A stretch of DNA of 64,000 nucleotides from Gilliamella sp. App4-10. GTDB taxonomy: Bacteria; Pseudomonadota; Gammaproteobacteria; Enterobacterales; Orbaceae. The translations under genes and the position numbers were made by a program. Below are positions 35,925 to 46,458 of this stretch, piece by piece (the stretch's first letter is position 1; every line of letters begins with the position of its first letter). The stretch spans positions 496,001 to 560,000 of the forward strand of contig NZ_LZGS01000035.1 in the NCBI RefSeq assembly GCF_001690495.1. The letters are read 5' to 3'. The notes below the pieces were generated by a model, which was not told the DNA's origin, did no database searches, and saw only the letters and a program-made list of their open reading frames with translations.

Positions 35925-36797
35925 TTAGAGCAATTCTATGCGAAAACCATAAGTAAATTTCTTATTGGAAGATAATTTCAATGGTTTTGTGATACAACCG
36001 GCTTCGACACAAACCATTGATTTATATTCATCATCGCCAAAATCCTCCATGGCTTTAGCTTTATTTATCCATGGATTCCAAGTAACTACATCACTGACAT
36101 TAGTGTTGGTTAATTGAATTGTTCGGATGCCATCAGTTATCGTTAGTTGTTTACTCGCATCAGTATAAATACGGTCGACTTCTTGATTAAAAGTTAATTG
36201 GCCTACTGTTGCTGGTTTGTTTTCAACTGCAAGTCGTTCTTGATAAGTTTCACCTAAACCTTTGACCACAACATGGTCAATGTTATCAATACCAAAATAA
36301 GTATGTAGCGCACTAGTTATATCAAAGTCAGCATAACAGCTTAAAGTAACTTCACAAGTTTTACCTAAATGAAGATTTAATGACACAGTAAAAGGTTGGT
36401 GACAATAAGGTTCTGTCTGCTGATTATTAGTAAGAGACAATATGAGATCAACGCCATTATCATCCTCTTTACAAGAGTCTAATTTCCATTCAACAATACG
36501 CGCAAAACCATGAGAAGGACTCCCTAATTGACCAAACCAAGGCCAGCAAACGGGTACCCCTCCTCGAATAGCCACCCCTTGTTTAAAATTTGTTTTGTCG
36601 CTTAGCCAAACAACGGGGGTTTGTTCAGTAGCGGGTTGCCAAAATAACAAATGTGCACCTTGTAATGTAACCGCTGCCTTGCAAGTTTTATGGTGAATAA
36701 CCACAATAGGGAGTTCACCATAAGTCGATTGCTTAACCGATGGGCTTAGTGATACGCCTGATAAGCCACTATCTAAAATCGCTTTATATATACTCAT
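35925..36797 (-). CDS. yeaD: D-hexose-6-phosphate mutarotase (YeaD-like)
   Basis: Aldose-1-epimerase-fold protein of 290 residues, predicted to interconvert alpha and beta anomers of glucose-6-phosphate. Characteristic parts are GAHLLFWQPATEQTPVVWLSDKTNF, AIRGGVPVCWPWFGQLGSPSHGFAR with the catalytic-site His, DITSALHTYFGIDNIDHVVVKGL, and VCVEAGCITKPLKL with a Glu near the end. Presence near zwf and pgl, which use glucose-6-phosphate, is suggestive, although rplY and a terminator lie between. Confidence 0.92.
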   Translation of the reverse strand: MSIYKAILDSGLSGVSLSPSVKQSTYGELPIVVIHHKTCKAAVTLQGAHLLFWQPATEQTPVVWLSDKTNFKQGVAIRGGVPVCWPWFGQLGSPSHGFARIVEWKLDSCKEDDNGVDLILSLTNNQQTEPYCHQPFTVSLNLHLGKTCEVTLSCYADFDITSALHTYFGIDNIDHVVVKGLGETYQERLAVENKPATVGQLTFNQEVDRIYTDASKQLTITDGIRTIQLTNTNVSDVVTWNPWINKAKAMEDFGDDEYKSMVCVEAGCITKPLKLSSNKKFTYGFRIELL

Positions 36798-36991
36798 ACT
36801 TACTCCTAAATAATAGATTTAATCAATAATTAATATCGGAATATATCGATAATTGTACGCTTTTTAACTTAATAATAAAAACACTATAGATGCCAAAAGC
36901 TTTTTTTAATAAACTGGAGTAAAATGGCACGCTATCAAAATAAGATAATATAGGTTATTTTTGTTAAAAAGTTTCAGGAAAGACTACGTTT

Positions 36992-38119
36992 ATGTATAAA
37001 ATCCCAATGAGCTTGTATATTCATATGCCATGGTGTGTACAAAAATGTCCTTATTGTGATTTTAATTCACATACCGTAAAAAAAACGCCAGATTATGAAG
37101 CTTATGTAGAGCATTTGATTAAAGATTTACAGCATGATGCTGTTTTTTGCTCAACCCGCTCAATTTATTCAATCTTTATTGGCGGAGGTACACCGAGCCT
37201 GTTTTCTGCTGAATTGATTGATAAATTATTATTGAATATAAATAAGATTATCCCCATAAATAAGAATGCAGAAATCACCATTGAAGCCAATCCAAATTCT
37301 GTAGATATAGAAAGATTCAATGGTTATCAGCAAGCAGGTATAAATCGAATATCAATTGGTGTGCAAAGTTTTCAAGCCGATAAGCTGGTTAAATTAGGGC
37401 GGATACATGATCCCAAAGAAGCAATCACAGCAGGAAAACTAGCCCAAAAATTAAATTTAAGAAGTTTTAATTTAGATTTAATGCATGGATTGCCAAATCA
37501 AAGTATTGATGATGCCATATATGACTTAGAACAAGCCATTGCTATCGCGCCGCCTCATTTATCTTGGTATCAATTAACTATTGAGCCCAATACACTATTT
37601 GGATCAAAACCCCCCGTTTTACCAGATGATGATAAACTTTGGGAAATTTATCAACGAGGTCATCAATTATTGACAAGCCATGGTTATCAACAATATGAAA
37701 CTTCGGCTTATTCTAAAGAAAATTTACAATGCCAACATAATTTAAATTATTGGCGATTTGGCGACTATTTAGGTATTGGATGTGGTGCTCATGGTAAATT
37801 AACACAACCTGATGGCAAAATTATTCGCACCATAAAAACGCGTCACCCAAAAGGGTATTTAGAAGGACGTTATTTAGATAAATATTATACGGTACCGGAA
37901 GAAGATCTGCCCTTTGAATTTTTTATGAATCGTTTTAGGCTTTTTGAACCAACGCCTAAACACGAGTTTGAACAACGGACTTCTTTACCTTTACAAACAG
38001 TTGAGAAACAAATAGCGACTGCCATTGGAAAATGCTATTTAATTGAAGATAAACAAAACTGGCAAATAACAGAGCATGGAAAGCTATTTTTGAATTCGTT
38101 ATTAGAGATATTTCTATAA
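36992..38119 (+). CDS. hemW: Heme chaperone HemW (radical SAM)
   Basis: HemN-like radical SAM protein of 375 residues that in other bacteria binds and delivers heme rather than acting as coproporphyrinogen dehydrogenase. The 4Fe-4S motif CVQKCPYCDF lies at about residues 15-24, preceded by LYIHMPW. FIGGGTPSLFS and EITIEANPNSVD are SAM-binding segments. GVQSFQADKLVKLGRIHDPKEA and NLDLMHGLPNQ follow, and the HemN C-terminal domain ends the chain. In E. coli the gene follows rdgB; here it stands alone. Confidence 0.93.
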   Translation: MYKIPMSLYIHMPWCVQKCPYCDFNSHTVKKTPDYEAYVEHLIKDLQHDAVFCSTRSIYSIFIGGGTPSLFSAELIDKLLLNINKIIPINKNAEITIEANPNSVDIERFNGYQQAGINRISIGVQSFQADKLVKLGRIHDPKEAITAGKLAQKLNLRSFNLDLMHGLPNQSIDDAIYDLEQAIAIAPPHLSWYQLTIEPNTLFGSKPPVLPDDDKLWEIYQRGHQLLTSHGYQQYETSAYSKENLQCQHNLNYWRFGDYLGIGCGAHGKLTQPDGKIIRTIKTRHPKGYLEGRYLDKYYTVPEEDLPFEFFMNRFRLFEPTPKHEFEQRTSLPLQTVEKQIATAIGKCYLIEDKQNWQITEHGKLFLNSLLEIFL

Positions 38120-38302
38120 ATAAATTATTGATATATATAAACCTATAATTAAATCACATTAATATTTACAATTATTTAACATAATAGGAGCTAACTATTT
38201 AATCAATAATTCACATAACTTTACATACATTTATCCAAAAAACGTGCATAATATCTCTCGACAATGCATTTATTTCATTGTTTTTCCTATTCCTTATGTT
38301 TT

Positions 38303-38331
38303 CCCAATAACTTTGTTATTGGGATTTTTTT
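38303..38331 (+). terminator. Plus-strand terminator 184 bases after hemW
   Basis: CCCAATAAC (38303-38311) pairs with GTTATTGGG (38315-38323) with a 3-base loop and runs into ATTTTTTT. It may end hemW transcription or an independent short transcript starting between 38200 and 38260. Confidence 0.85.
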
Positions 38332-38373
38332 GCCTGTAATTTTGATAACCCCATTGCTTTAAGCTTTTAATTA

Positions 38374-39342
38374 TTACTTGATAAAAGCACAAGAAAGAAA
38401 TTGTTTTAGTTCAACTAATGTGGAAGTTCCTTCCATAGGACCTTTTTTAGATACGGCTAATGCGCCACTCGCATTGGCATATTGCAATGCTTTTTCGACT
38501 GAATAACCTGCCAACATTAAACTGATAAATGTTGCACCAAAACAATCTCCCGCGCCTGTTGGATCAACGGAGTTTATTGTATATCCCCCAATGTGCAATA
38601 TTTGTAAATGACCTTGCTTATCAATTCCATAATAATTAGCACCTTTAGAACCGCCTTTTACCACAATGTGCTTAATTCCTTTGTTAAGCAAATTAATCAT
38701 GGTTTGTTGCTCACTTTCACCATTATGGTGAGAAAAATAACTAACTTCACTTTCACTCGGTAAAAAGATATCGGTATATTCCATTATGTAATCAAAAGAT
38801 TGCTCCATTTCGGGTATATCAAACATCTCTTTACGTAAGTTAGGATCGAATGAAATTGTACCACCTTTATTTTTGATAATATCTATTGCTTTACGCATAG
38901 CATCAATCACGCGAAACGAATAAAGCGATGACCCCATTACATGTAAATGAGTACAATCTTTTAATAAGTTTTCATTAATATGATTAAATGAAAGTAAACC
39001 ACATGCGCTATTTGGAATATTAAAAATGAAATCTCTTTCGTTAGCACCTTTATAAGTAACAAATGCACTGCCGGTATTGGCTTTATGATGTGAAGTAATG
39101 CCATCAATAATTACACCGTCATTTTTGAGGCGACTAATACACATTTTGCCAAAGGCATCTTTTCCGACACAACTAAAAAAGACAACAGGAAAACCTAATT
39201 TTGCAACTTGATCTGCAAATATTGCGGGAGCACCACTAACAAAAGGACCGATAAACTCTCCTGTTTGATCGAAACGTTGATTTTGTGTTTTCGCCAAAAA
39301 CTCAACCAACAGCTCACCTATCGTGCAGATTTTAAAATGCAT
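38374..39342 (-). CDS. PfkB-family sugar kinase
   Basis: Ribokinase-fold carbohydrate kinase of 322 residues. It opens CTIGELLVEFLAKTQ; the sugar-binding part is FVSGAPAIFADQVAKLGFPVVFFSCVGKDAFGKMC. The end carries the catalytic signature SVDPTGAGDCFGATFISLMLAG with the base Asp in GAGD. It is one base past the stop of the DeoR-type regulator on the same strand and divergent from a tagatose-type PTS operon. Phosphorylation of a free ketose such as tagatose or fructose is inferred; the exact substrate cannot be told from sequence alone. Confidence 0.85.
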   Translation of the reverse strand: MHFKICTIGELLVEFLAKTQNQRFDQTGEFIGPFVSGAPAIFADQVAKLGFPVVFFSCVGKDAFGKMCISRLKNDGVIIDGITSHHKANTGSAFVTYKGANERDFIFNIPNSACGLLSFNHINENLLKDCTHLHVMGSSLYSFRVIDAMRKAIDIIKNKGGTISFDPNLRKEMFDIPEMEQSFDYIMEYTDIFLPSESEVSYFSHHNGESEQQTMINLLNKGIKHIVVKGGSKGANYYGIDKQGHLQILHIGGYTINSVDPTGAGDCFGATFISLMLAGYSVEKALQYANASGALAVSKKGPMEGTSTLVELKQFLSCAFIK

Positions 39343-39343
39343 A

Positions 39344-40171
39344 TTATGTCTCCAAGATGTTTTGATAAGTCACACAATATTTATTGGAAATCAGCTGATC
39401 AAAATGAGTATCTAATAATTGTTGATGATATTCAGTCACAGCCGGTCGTGACAAAACCACCATATCAATATCAGTTAGTATCCCAATGCTATTGTTATCA
39501 TTATGGGCGATGCGTTGTGGCAAAATGCCGATAGTATGTGCCGCTTTTTTCATTATTTGTTGATAAGTTTTAACTTGTTCTAAATTTTCAATAATCAATT
39601 GATTATCAGAATTAATTGCACTTAATTCAATGATAAAATGCGTCACTGAAAATTGATTCAAGACAAAGTTAATCATCTTGTTATCTTGCAAAATATTGCC
39701 ATCAAGTAACACGCCACCAACAACAATCACTTCAGCATCGGTAAATTCTTTTGCTAATTGTGCGTTACTAATATCATTCATAATAAGTATTAATGATTTT
39801 TTGCTATGTAAAAATGGAATCAATTTCCTTATTAAATTGCCATGGCTTAAAAACAACGTATCACCATCATTAATATAACTTAAGCAGACTTTGACTAATT
39901 CAATATCACGACAATCACTAACACTTTGTGTATAACTTGGGGTAATGGTACTAGCCTGATTAAACACACTCTCTGGAGCAATATAAATCGCTCCACCAAA
40001 GGATCGCTTTAAATATCCTTGCTGCTCTAAATAAGTTAAATCTTGACGAATAGTCACATTCGAGACTTGAAGCAATTCTGATAACTCATCAACTTTAACT
40101 TCGCCTTGCTGACGAACTATTCCTGCAATTTGCAATCGTCGCTTTAATAGGGCTGAAGATGCTCTAGCCAA
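39344..40171 (-). CDS. DeoR-family regulator of the sugar locus
   Basis: Predicted repressor. The N-terminal DeoR helix-turn-helix reads RRLQIAGIVRQQGEVKVDELSELLQVSNVTIRQDL and ends in the classic YLKRSFGGA wing. The C-terminal sugar-phosphate-sensing domain contains LFLSHGNLIRKLI and VVGGVLLDGNI. I favour a TTG start at 40171, because GGGA lies 7 bases upstream and the product (275 residues) then begins close to the helix-turn-helix. An ATG at 40243 would add 24 residues without a ribosome-binding site. Repeats with a GAAAGTA core near 40364 and 40426 in the divergent promoter region are its probable operators. A sugar phosphate is the likely inducer. Confidence 0.88.
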   Translation of the reverse strand: MARASSALLKRRLQIAGIVRQQGEVKVDELSELLQVSNVTIRQDLTYLEQQGYLKRSFGGAIYIAPESVFNQASTITPSYTQSVSDCRDIELVKVCLSYINDGDTLFLSHGNLIRKLIPFLHSKKSLILIMNDISNAQLAKEFTDAEVIVVGGVLLDGNILQDNKMINFVLNQFSVTHFIIELSAINSDNQLIIENLEQVKTYQQIMKKAAHTIGILPQRIAHNDNNSIGILTDIDMVVLSRPAVTEYHQQLLDTHFDQLISNKYCVTYQNILET

Positions 40172-40291
40172 TTTGATTTCCCATGCTGTAGATAAAAATA
40201 AAGAAGCAGTGATAATAGAATTAATCCTATACTTGGTCAACATCAAACTAGATCAATGTTTTACCTTATAAATCATATTAATAATGCTTAA

Positions 40292-41371
<1,080 letters not shown>

Positions 41372-41382
41372 AGGTTGAGATG

Positions 41383-42303
41383 ATGATCTATACATTAACA
41401 CTTAACACGGCCATCGATATGAATATTCATTGTCATGGGCTTAACCCTAATAGCGTCAATCGCACATTACACACGAAATATAGTCCCAATGGTAAAGCAA
41501 TCAATGTTGCAATTGTCTTACATAACTTTGCTAAACCAACTTGTGCACTAGGCTTTTTTGGCGGGTTTTCAGGTAAATATATTACCGATGAACTGACAAA
41601 AATGCAGATTGAAACAAAACCCTGTTTTATTGACGATATTACCCGTATCAATATTTTTATTAATGATGGACAAAATGAATATAAATTGGTGAGTAAAGGT
41701 CCATTTGTACCGAACGATAAAAAAATCGAACTGCTTACTATCATTGAATCATTAGTCAACAATAGCTATTTAGTTATCAGTGGTAGTTTACCCAATAATG
41801 TTGAGCCTGAATATTATGAAACGATTTTAGATTTATGTAACAAAAAAAATATTCAAGTTATTCTTGATATTAGTCACAAAAAATTAAGCCAGTTACTTAC
41901 CTACAAGCCACTATTAATTAAACCTAATGATGATGAAGTCAAAGAGATTTTTGGTTTTGAAACCAGAACCACATCACAAATCATTACCACGCTAGAAACG
42001 CTACACGTGCAAGGTGCACAAAACATTTTATTAACCATGGGGGCTAAGGGACTCTACTTTTCTAATGGGGTGCATATTTGGTATTGCAATGCTGTAGCAA
42101 TCAAATTAATCAGCTCTGCTTGTGCTGGTGATGCTTCACTGGCGGCTTTTCTTAGTGAATGGTTGCCTGAGCAACAACATATTGAAAAATCAATGAAAAA
42201 AGCATCTGCGACTGGTGCTAACGTGGCCGAATCAGATGGATTAGGTTTATTAGATAAAGTCAATATTTATATGGATCAGCTTGAAGTGACCCAAATAAAG
42301 TAA
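41383..42303 (+). CDS. Tagatose/fructose-1-phosphate kinase (FruK/LacC type)
   Basis: PfkB-family kinase of the 1-phosphofructokinase/tagatose-6-phosphate kinase branch, 306 residues. It opens MIYTLTLNTAIDMNIHCHGL; NGKAINVAIVLHNF is the substrate motif, and LISSACAGDASLAAFLSEW corresponds to the GAGD catalytic region, with Ala-Cys in place of Thr-Gly but the Asp kept. The ATG at 41383 has GAGG 8 bases upstream; ATG 41380 is an alternative, and the longest frame overlaps gatY. Between gatY and a fructose-type PTS that yields a ketose-1-phosphate, it most likely makes tagatose-1,6-bisphosphate, like TagK (inference). Confidence 0.87.
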   Translation: MIYTLTLNTAIDMNIHCHGLNPNSVNRTLHTKYSPNGKAINVAIVLHNFAKPTCALGFFGGFSGKYITDELTKMQIETKPCFIDDITRINIFINDGQNEYKLVSKGPFVPNDKKIELLTIIESLVNNSYLVISGSLPNNVEPEYYETILDLCNKKNIQVILDISHKKLSQLLTYKPLLIKPNDDEVKEIFGFETRTTSQIITTLETLHVQGAQNILLTMGAKGLYFSNGVHIWYCNAVAIKLISSACAGDASLAAFLSEWLPEQQHIEKSMKKASATGANVAESDGLGLLDKVNIYMDQLEVTQIK

Positions 42304-42314
42304 GGGGGATTATT

Positions 42315-43733
42315 ATGAAAAAAATATTAGCTGTAACAGGCTGCCCAACGGGCATTGCCCATACCTATATGGCAGAAGAAGCCTTGAAAGCGGCTGCTGA
42401 AAAAGCAGGCGTTGAAATTAAAGTAGAAACCAATGGTGCAGGTGGGGTTGATAATGCCATTACCGATATAGATCTTGCGAGTGCAATGGGTGTTATTATA
42501 GCAGCAGATAAAGATGTCAATCCAAACCGTTTTGATGGATTGCCTGTTATTGAAGTCCCTGTCAAAGATGGTATTCATAAAGCAGCCGCACTAATTGAAC
42601 AAATCACTTCAGGTAAGGTTCCTATCCGCAAAAGCGATAAAAACGACACCAAAAACTCGGTTTCACCATCTAACCCAATAGATGTAAAAGAATCGATGGG
42701 TCGACAGATTTATAAACACCTTATGAGTGGTGTCTCTAACATGTTGCCTTTTGTTGTTGCTGGTGGGGTATTAATTGCACTCTCTTTTTTATGGGGAATC
42801 TATTCAGCAGATGAAACCAATGCACAATATAATGAATTTGCTGCATTATTGATGAAAATCGGCGGCCAGGCATTTGGTATTATGGTGCCAATCTTTACCG
42901 GTTTTGTCGCTTACTCTATAGGAGGAAGACCTGGAATGGTTGCCGGTTTTGTTGGCGGATTGATTGCCAATATGACCGGAGCTGGTTTTTTAGGTGGCAT
43001 TATTGCTGGTTTTGCTGCGGGTTACTTGATGCTTTATGTCAAAAAGTGGTTAGGCTGCTTGCCTCGTTCATTTGAAGGACTAAAGTCTATTTTTATCATG
43101 CCATTAATCGGTGTCTTTGTGATCGGTGCCGGCATGTATTTACTAGGCGGACCGATTGCAACCATTAACAATGCCATGAAATCATTCCTTGAATCATTAC
43201 AATCCGCTAATCCTATTTTACTTGGTATAGTAATTGGAGCCATGTGCTCTTTTGACTTTGGCGGTCCTGTCAATAAAGCAGCCTATGTGACTGGCACCAT
43301 GCTACTAGGTGAAGGTAACTTTTACTTTATGGCTGGAGTTTCTGCTGCGTGTATTGTGCCACCTTTTGTGATTGCTTTTTCAACGACTATTTTCCGCGAC
43401 AAAGCATTTACTGAAGAAGAACGTGCAGCCGGAATGGTAAACTATATTTTAGGTTCAACGCACATTACCGAAGGCGCCATTCCTTTTGCGGCAAAAGATC
43501 CATTACACGTGCTCCCAATCATGATGCTATCATCGGCCATTGCTTCTGTATTAACTTTCTTAAGCCAAATTCAAGTCCCTGCTCCCCATGGTGGTTTTTT
43601 AGTACTGCCATTGGTAAATAAACCTTTTCTCTGGGTGGGTTGTATTTTCGCTGGTGCACTTATTGGTGCCATATTATTAGGTTTAATACGTATTCATCAA
43701 AATCGACAATTAGCAATTAAAGTCACAGTATAA
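42315..43733 (+). CDS. PTS fructose-family EIIBC (sugar permease)
   Basis: Membrane transporter of the fructose PTS family that imports a ketose and phosphorylates it at C1. The 472 residues hold an IIB domain (about 1-100) with phospho-Cys in AVTGCPTGIAHTYMAEEAL, a linker, and a IIC domain of about ten helices (from about 140) with FTGFVAYSIGGRPGMVAGFVGG, the IIC signature SFDFGGPVNKAAYVTG, and LGSTHITEGAIPFA. The IIA domain is a separate gene downstream. Substrate is inferred from gatY and the kinase: D-tagatose or a related ketose. It follows the kinase by 11 bases. Confidence 0.93.
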   Translation: MKKILAVTGCPTGIAHTYMAEEALKAAAEKAGVEIKVETNGAGGVDNAITDIDLASAMGVIIAADKDVNPNRFDGLPVIEVPVKDGIHKAAALIEQITSGKVPIRKSDKNDTKNSVSPSNPIDVKESMGRQIYKHLMSGVSNMLPFVVAGGVLIALSFLWGIYSADETNAQYNEFAALLMKIGGQAFGIMVPIFTGFVAYSIGGRPGMVAGFVGGLIANMTGAGFLGGIIAGFAAGYLMLYVKKWLGCLPRSFEGLKSIFIMPLIGVFVIGAGMYLLGGPIATINNAMKSFLESLQSANPILLGIVIGAMCSFDFGGPVNKAAYVTGTMLLGEGNFYFMAGVSAACIVPPFVIAFSTTIFRDKAFTEEERAAGMVNYILGSTHITEGAIPFAAKDPLHVLPIMMLSSAIASVLTFLSQIQVPAPHGGFLVLPLVNKPFLWVGCIFAGALIGAILLGLIRIHQNRQLAIKVTV

Positions 43734-43790
43734 TTAACCAGTTGATATATCGATAACTTTTCGGTATATCAAAATTAATAAGGACGACAA

Positions 43791-44228
43791 ATGAGTCATT
43801 TAAAACTGACAACTAATGATATTTCAATCATAAGCGGATCTCACTCTAAGCAAGAAGCCATTCAGTCAATATCTGAAGCGATGATCAAAGCCGGTTTAGT
43901 TAAAGATGATTATACCCAAGCTATGTTTGATCGTGATGCGCAAATCTCAACCTTTTTAGGTAATGGCATCGCAATTCCGCATGGTACCACAGACAAACGT
44001 GATAGTGTCATCGAAACAGGGCTAAAAATAAATTATTATCCTGAAGGAATCTATTGGGATGAAGATAACAATATTGCTTATGTTGTCATAGGGATAGCAG
44101 CAAAAACCAATGAACATCTAGATATTTTACGGCAATTAACTCGTGCTGTAATTGCTGAAGATACCCTTGAACGCATTAAAGCAATTAATACCACTGAAGA
44201 TTTATTAAAAATATTACAAGGTAGTTGA
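43791..44228 (+). CDS. PTS fructose/mannitol-family EIIA
   Basis: Cytosolic phosphotransfer protein of 145 residues. The active His lies in FLGNGIAIPHGTTDKRDSV (about residue 64), with AYVVIGIAAKTNEHLDILRQLTRAV forming the rest of the fold. It passes phosphate from HPr to the IIB domain of the EIIBC upstream, from which it is separated by 57 bases. A long hairpin terminator follows 5 bases after the stop, ending the gatY-kinase-EIIBC-EIIA operon. Confidence 0.93.
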   Translation: MSHLKLTTNDISIISGSHSKQEAIQSISEAMIKAGLVKDDYTQAMFDRDAQISTFLGNGIAIPHGTTDKRDSVIETGLKINYYPEGIYWDEDNNIAYVVIGIAAKTNEHLDILRQLTRAVIAEDTLERIKAINTTEDLLKILQGS

Positions 44229-44233
44229 TATTA

Positions 44234-44281
44234 ATCATCCCATGATGAGATTGTATTCTCATTCATGGGATTGATGTTTTT
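44234..44281 (+). terminator. Terminator of the sugar PTS operon
   Basis: ATCATCCCATGATGAGA pairs imperfectly with TCTCATTCATGGGATTGAT across a 6-base loop, followed by GTTTTT. Confidence 0.85.
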
Positions 44282-44347
44282 ATGTTACTTAATACTAGTT
44301 GGCATTAGCTGTTAAGCTTAATCTTTGATTTAAATATAAAGTTATTT

Positions 44348-44494
44348 TTAAGATGTGAAATATTTAAACCTATTATCGATAATGCTCTTATTATCTATTT
44401 CCAATAATACTAAATTCCTTTTAAAGCTAAGACTAAAGACAATAAATTGTTCATCGATGTCAAAATAGTAACATCTATAATCTTCATAGTTCAT
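44348..44494 (-). CDS. Possible 48-residue protein
   Basis: Open frame from ATG 44494 to TAA 44348 reading MNYEDYRCYYFDIDEQFIVF and then a Lys/Arg-containing hydrophobic stretch. It lies in an otherwise empty 370-base gap between the PTS terminator and ribD. No good ribosome-binding site and no family recognised. It could be a residue of a decayed gene. Confidence 0.2.
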   Translation of the reverse strand: MNYEDYRCYYFDIDEQFIVFSLSFKRNLVLLEIDNKSIIDNRFKYFTS

Positions 44495-44651
44495 AGATAT
44501 GATATTTAAATATCTAGTTGCGATTGAAGGTATCAGTTAAAAACAAACAGACATCCTAATTTAAAATCAAAACCCAGATTTGTAGTTTTATAATCAATCC
44601 CATTTTAGCTTTTGACTATATCGCTTAATAGATGATTTTTTGTTAATAGAA

Positions 44652-45767
44652 TTATATCCGTTTTAAAATAACTCGCAGATCTTCGCCTACCATAACAACC
44701 GATTCAAATCGAAAATTTGGCGCCATTGATAGATTTTGTAAGTTAGGTAATATACACATATCTTTTGCATTATGACCAAGTAATTTAGGTGCGTAATAGA
44801 TAATCAATTCATCAATTAAGTTTTGTTCTATTAGAGCACCAGCTAGCTGAGCACCCGCTTCAACCCAGACAGAATTAATACCTTTTTGACCTAAAATTGT
44901 CATTAAATGCACTAAATCAATATTATTTTTTGGTGAGGATTCAACTATTAATTGAGTGTTAGGCTTATTGATGGAAATAGCTTGCTTCCGCACTACCCAT
45001 ATTTCGCCTAATTGCTTAAAAAGATTCTCATCACCGGTTAATTGATTTTGGCCATCAATAATGACACGAATAGGCTGCCGAATATTTTCGGCGGAATAAA
45101 CTTGTTTTATATCATCAGGTAACTCAGCATGTCTAACCGTTAAACTCGCGTTATCGGTTTGTACCGTTATGCGGGTACTTAAAATACAACTTGCCTGTGC
45201 CCTAAACTGTTGTACATCTTGTCTTGCCGCGCTTGATGTGATCCATTTGCTTTCGCCCGATGCCATTGCCACTTTACCATCAAGAGAAGTGGCAAGTTTA
45301 AGTTGTACATATGGAAATCCTGTTCGCATTCGTTTTAAAAAGCCTTGATTGAGCGTTTCAGCCTGCCTATCGAATACCCCAACAACCACCTCAATTCCCG
45401 CATCACGCAATCGTTTTATACCATTGCCCGAAACATTTGGATTGGGATCTTGCATGGCAATAACAACACGTTTAATTTGCGATTTGATTAGGGCATCGGC
45501 ACAAGGTGGCGTTCGACCAAAATGGCTACAGGGTTCTAGTGTTACGTATGCTGTTGCATCTTTAGCATTATTCCCGGCCATTTGTAGTGCATAAACTTCA
45601 GCATGTGGTAGCCCTGCTTTTTGATGATAACCTTTACCAATGATTTGATTGTCTTTTACAATCACACAACCAACATTAGGATTTGGTGATGTGGTAAAAC
45701 GACCAAGCTTAGCTAGCTCAATCGCTTGTTGCATATAAAAATAATCATTGTCGTTTATCATCGTCAT
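44652..45767 (-). CDS. ribD: Riboflavin synthesis deaminase/reductase RibD
   Basis: Bifunctional enzyme of riboflavin synthesis: deaminates the pyrimidine product of GTP cyclohydrolase II, then reduces its ribose. It has 371 residues. The N-terminal cytidine-deaminase-like domain carries the zinc motif HAEVYAL and PCSHFGRTPPCADAL. The reductase domain begins near FPYVQLKLATSLDGKVAMASGESKWITS and includes NSVWVEAGAQLAGALIEQNLIDE. It lies 8 bases after nrdR, the E. coli order, but the ribH and nusB genes that normally follow are absent here. Confidence 0.96.
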   Translation of the reverse strand: MTMINDNDYFYMQQAIELAKLGRFTTSPNPNVGCVIVKDNQIIGKGYHQKAGLPHAEVYALQMAGNNAKDATAYVTLEPCSHFGRTPPCADALIKSQIKRVVIAMQDPNPNVSGNGIKRLRDAGIEVVVGVFDRQAETLNQGFLKRMRTGFPYVQLKLATSLDGKVAMASGESKWITSSAARQDVQQFRAQASCILSTRITVQTDNASLTVRHAELPDDIKQVYSAENIRQPIRVIIDGQNQLTGDENLFKQLGEIWVVRKQAISINKPNTQLIVESSPKNNIDLVHLMTILGQKGINSVWVEAGAQLAGALIEQNLIDELIIYYAPKLLGHNAKDMCILPNLQNLSMAPNFRFESVVMVGEDLRVILKRI

Positions 45768-45775
45768 CTGGGGTA

Positions 45776-46228
45776 TTATTTCTGTTGTAACTTGGCAATT
45801 TCATTACTAAATTGTTCGATATCATCAAAACTAAAATAGACCGAAGCAAAACGAATATAAGCAATTTTATCTAAGTTTTTGAGTTCTTCAATCACATAGT
45901 CACCAATTAATTTTGCTGGAACCTCGCGTTCACCGGTTGCTCTAAGTTTGGATTTTATACGTGTTATCGCATCTTCAATGGCATCAAAACTCACTGGGCG
46001 TTTTTCAAGTGCCCTTTTGATACCATTACGTAATTTATCCTCATTAAATGGTTCACGAACTTTATTGCTTTTAATGACATTAGGCATAATTAATTCAGCA
46101 ATTTCAAATGTGGTAAAACGTTCATTGCACTCGACACACTGGCGACGGCGACGAACTTGATATCCTTCACCGACAAGACGTGAATCAATCACCTTTGTAT
46201 CATCTGCATTACAAAACGGACAGTACAT
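45776..46228 (-). CDS. nrdR: Ribonucleotide reductase repressor NrdR
   Basis: Zinc-ribbon and ATP-cone repressor of ribonucleotide reductase genes. The 150 residues start with the four-Cys ribbon CPFC...CVECNERF (Cys 3, 6, 31 and 34 approximately) containing RRRRQC. The ATP cone follows, [29 protein letters not shown], and it ends with [19 protein letters not shown]. It pairs with ribD as in other gammaproteobacteria. Confidence 0.97.
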   Translation of the reverse strand: MYCPFCNADDTKVIDSRLVGEGYQVRRRRQCVECNERFTTFEIAELIMPNVIKSNKVREPFNEDKLRNGIKRALEKRPVSFDAIEDAITRIKSKLRATGEREVPAKLIGDYVIEELKNLDKIAYIRFASVYFSFDDIEQFSNEIAKLQQK

Positions 46229-46420
46229 AACAATATCCTTATAATGACATAATTAAGCTTACAATAGCTGAAAATTTTAATTTAAACAAGGTTGATTAGT
46301 ATCTTCTATTTTTAGATAGGGTGGTACAAGTAAATTTAAGCATTGAAAATGAAGATGATGACTGTGAGGATAAAATTGGCTAGTCAATGAAGTAAACAAA
46401 TAAGGGGCACTATCATTAAG

Positions 46421-46452
46421 TAAAAAATGCCGTCGCCTATTGGGCAACGGCA
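46421..46452 (-). terminator. Terminator of the threonine operon
   Basis: GCCGTTGCC and GGCGACGGC form the stem on the minus strand (loop about 4 bases), followed by ATTTTTTA, just after the thrC stop. Confidence 0.88.
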
Positions 46453-46458
46453 CAATAT

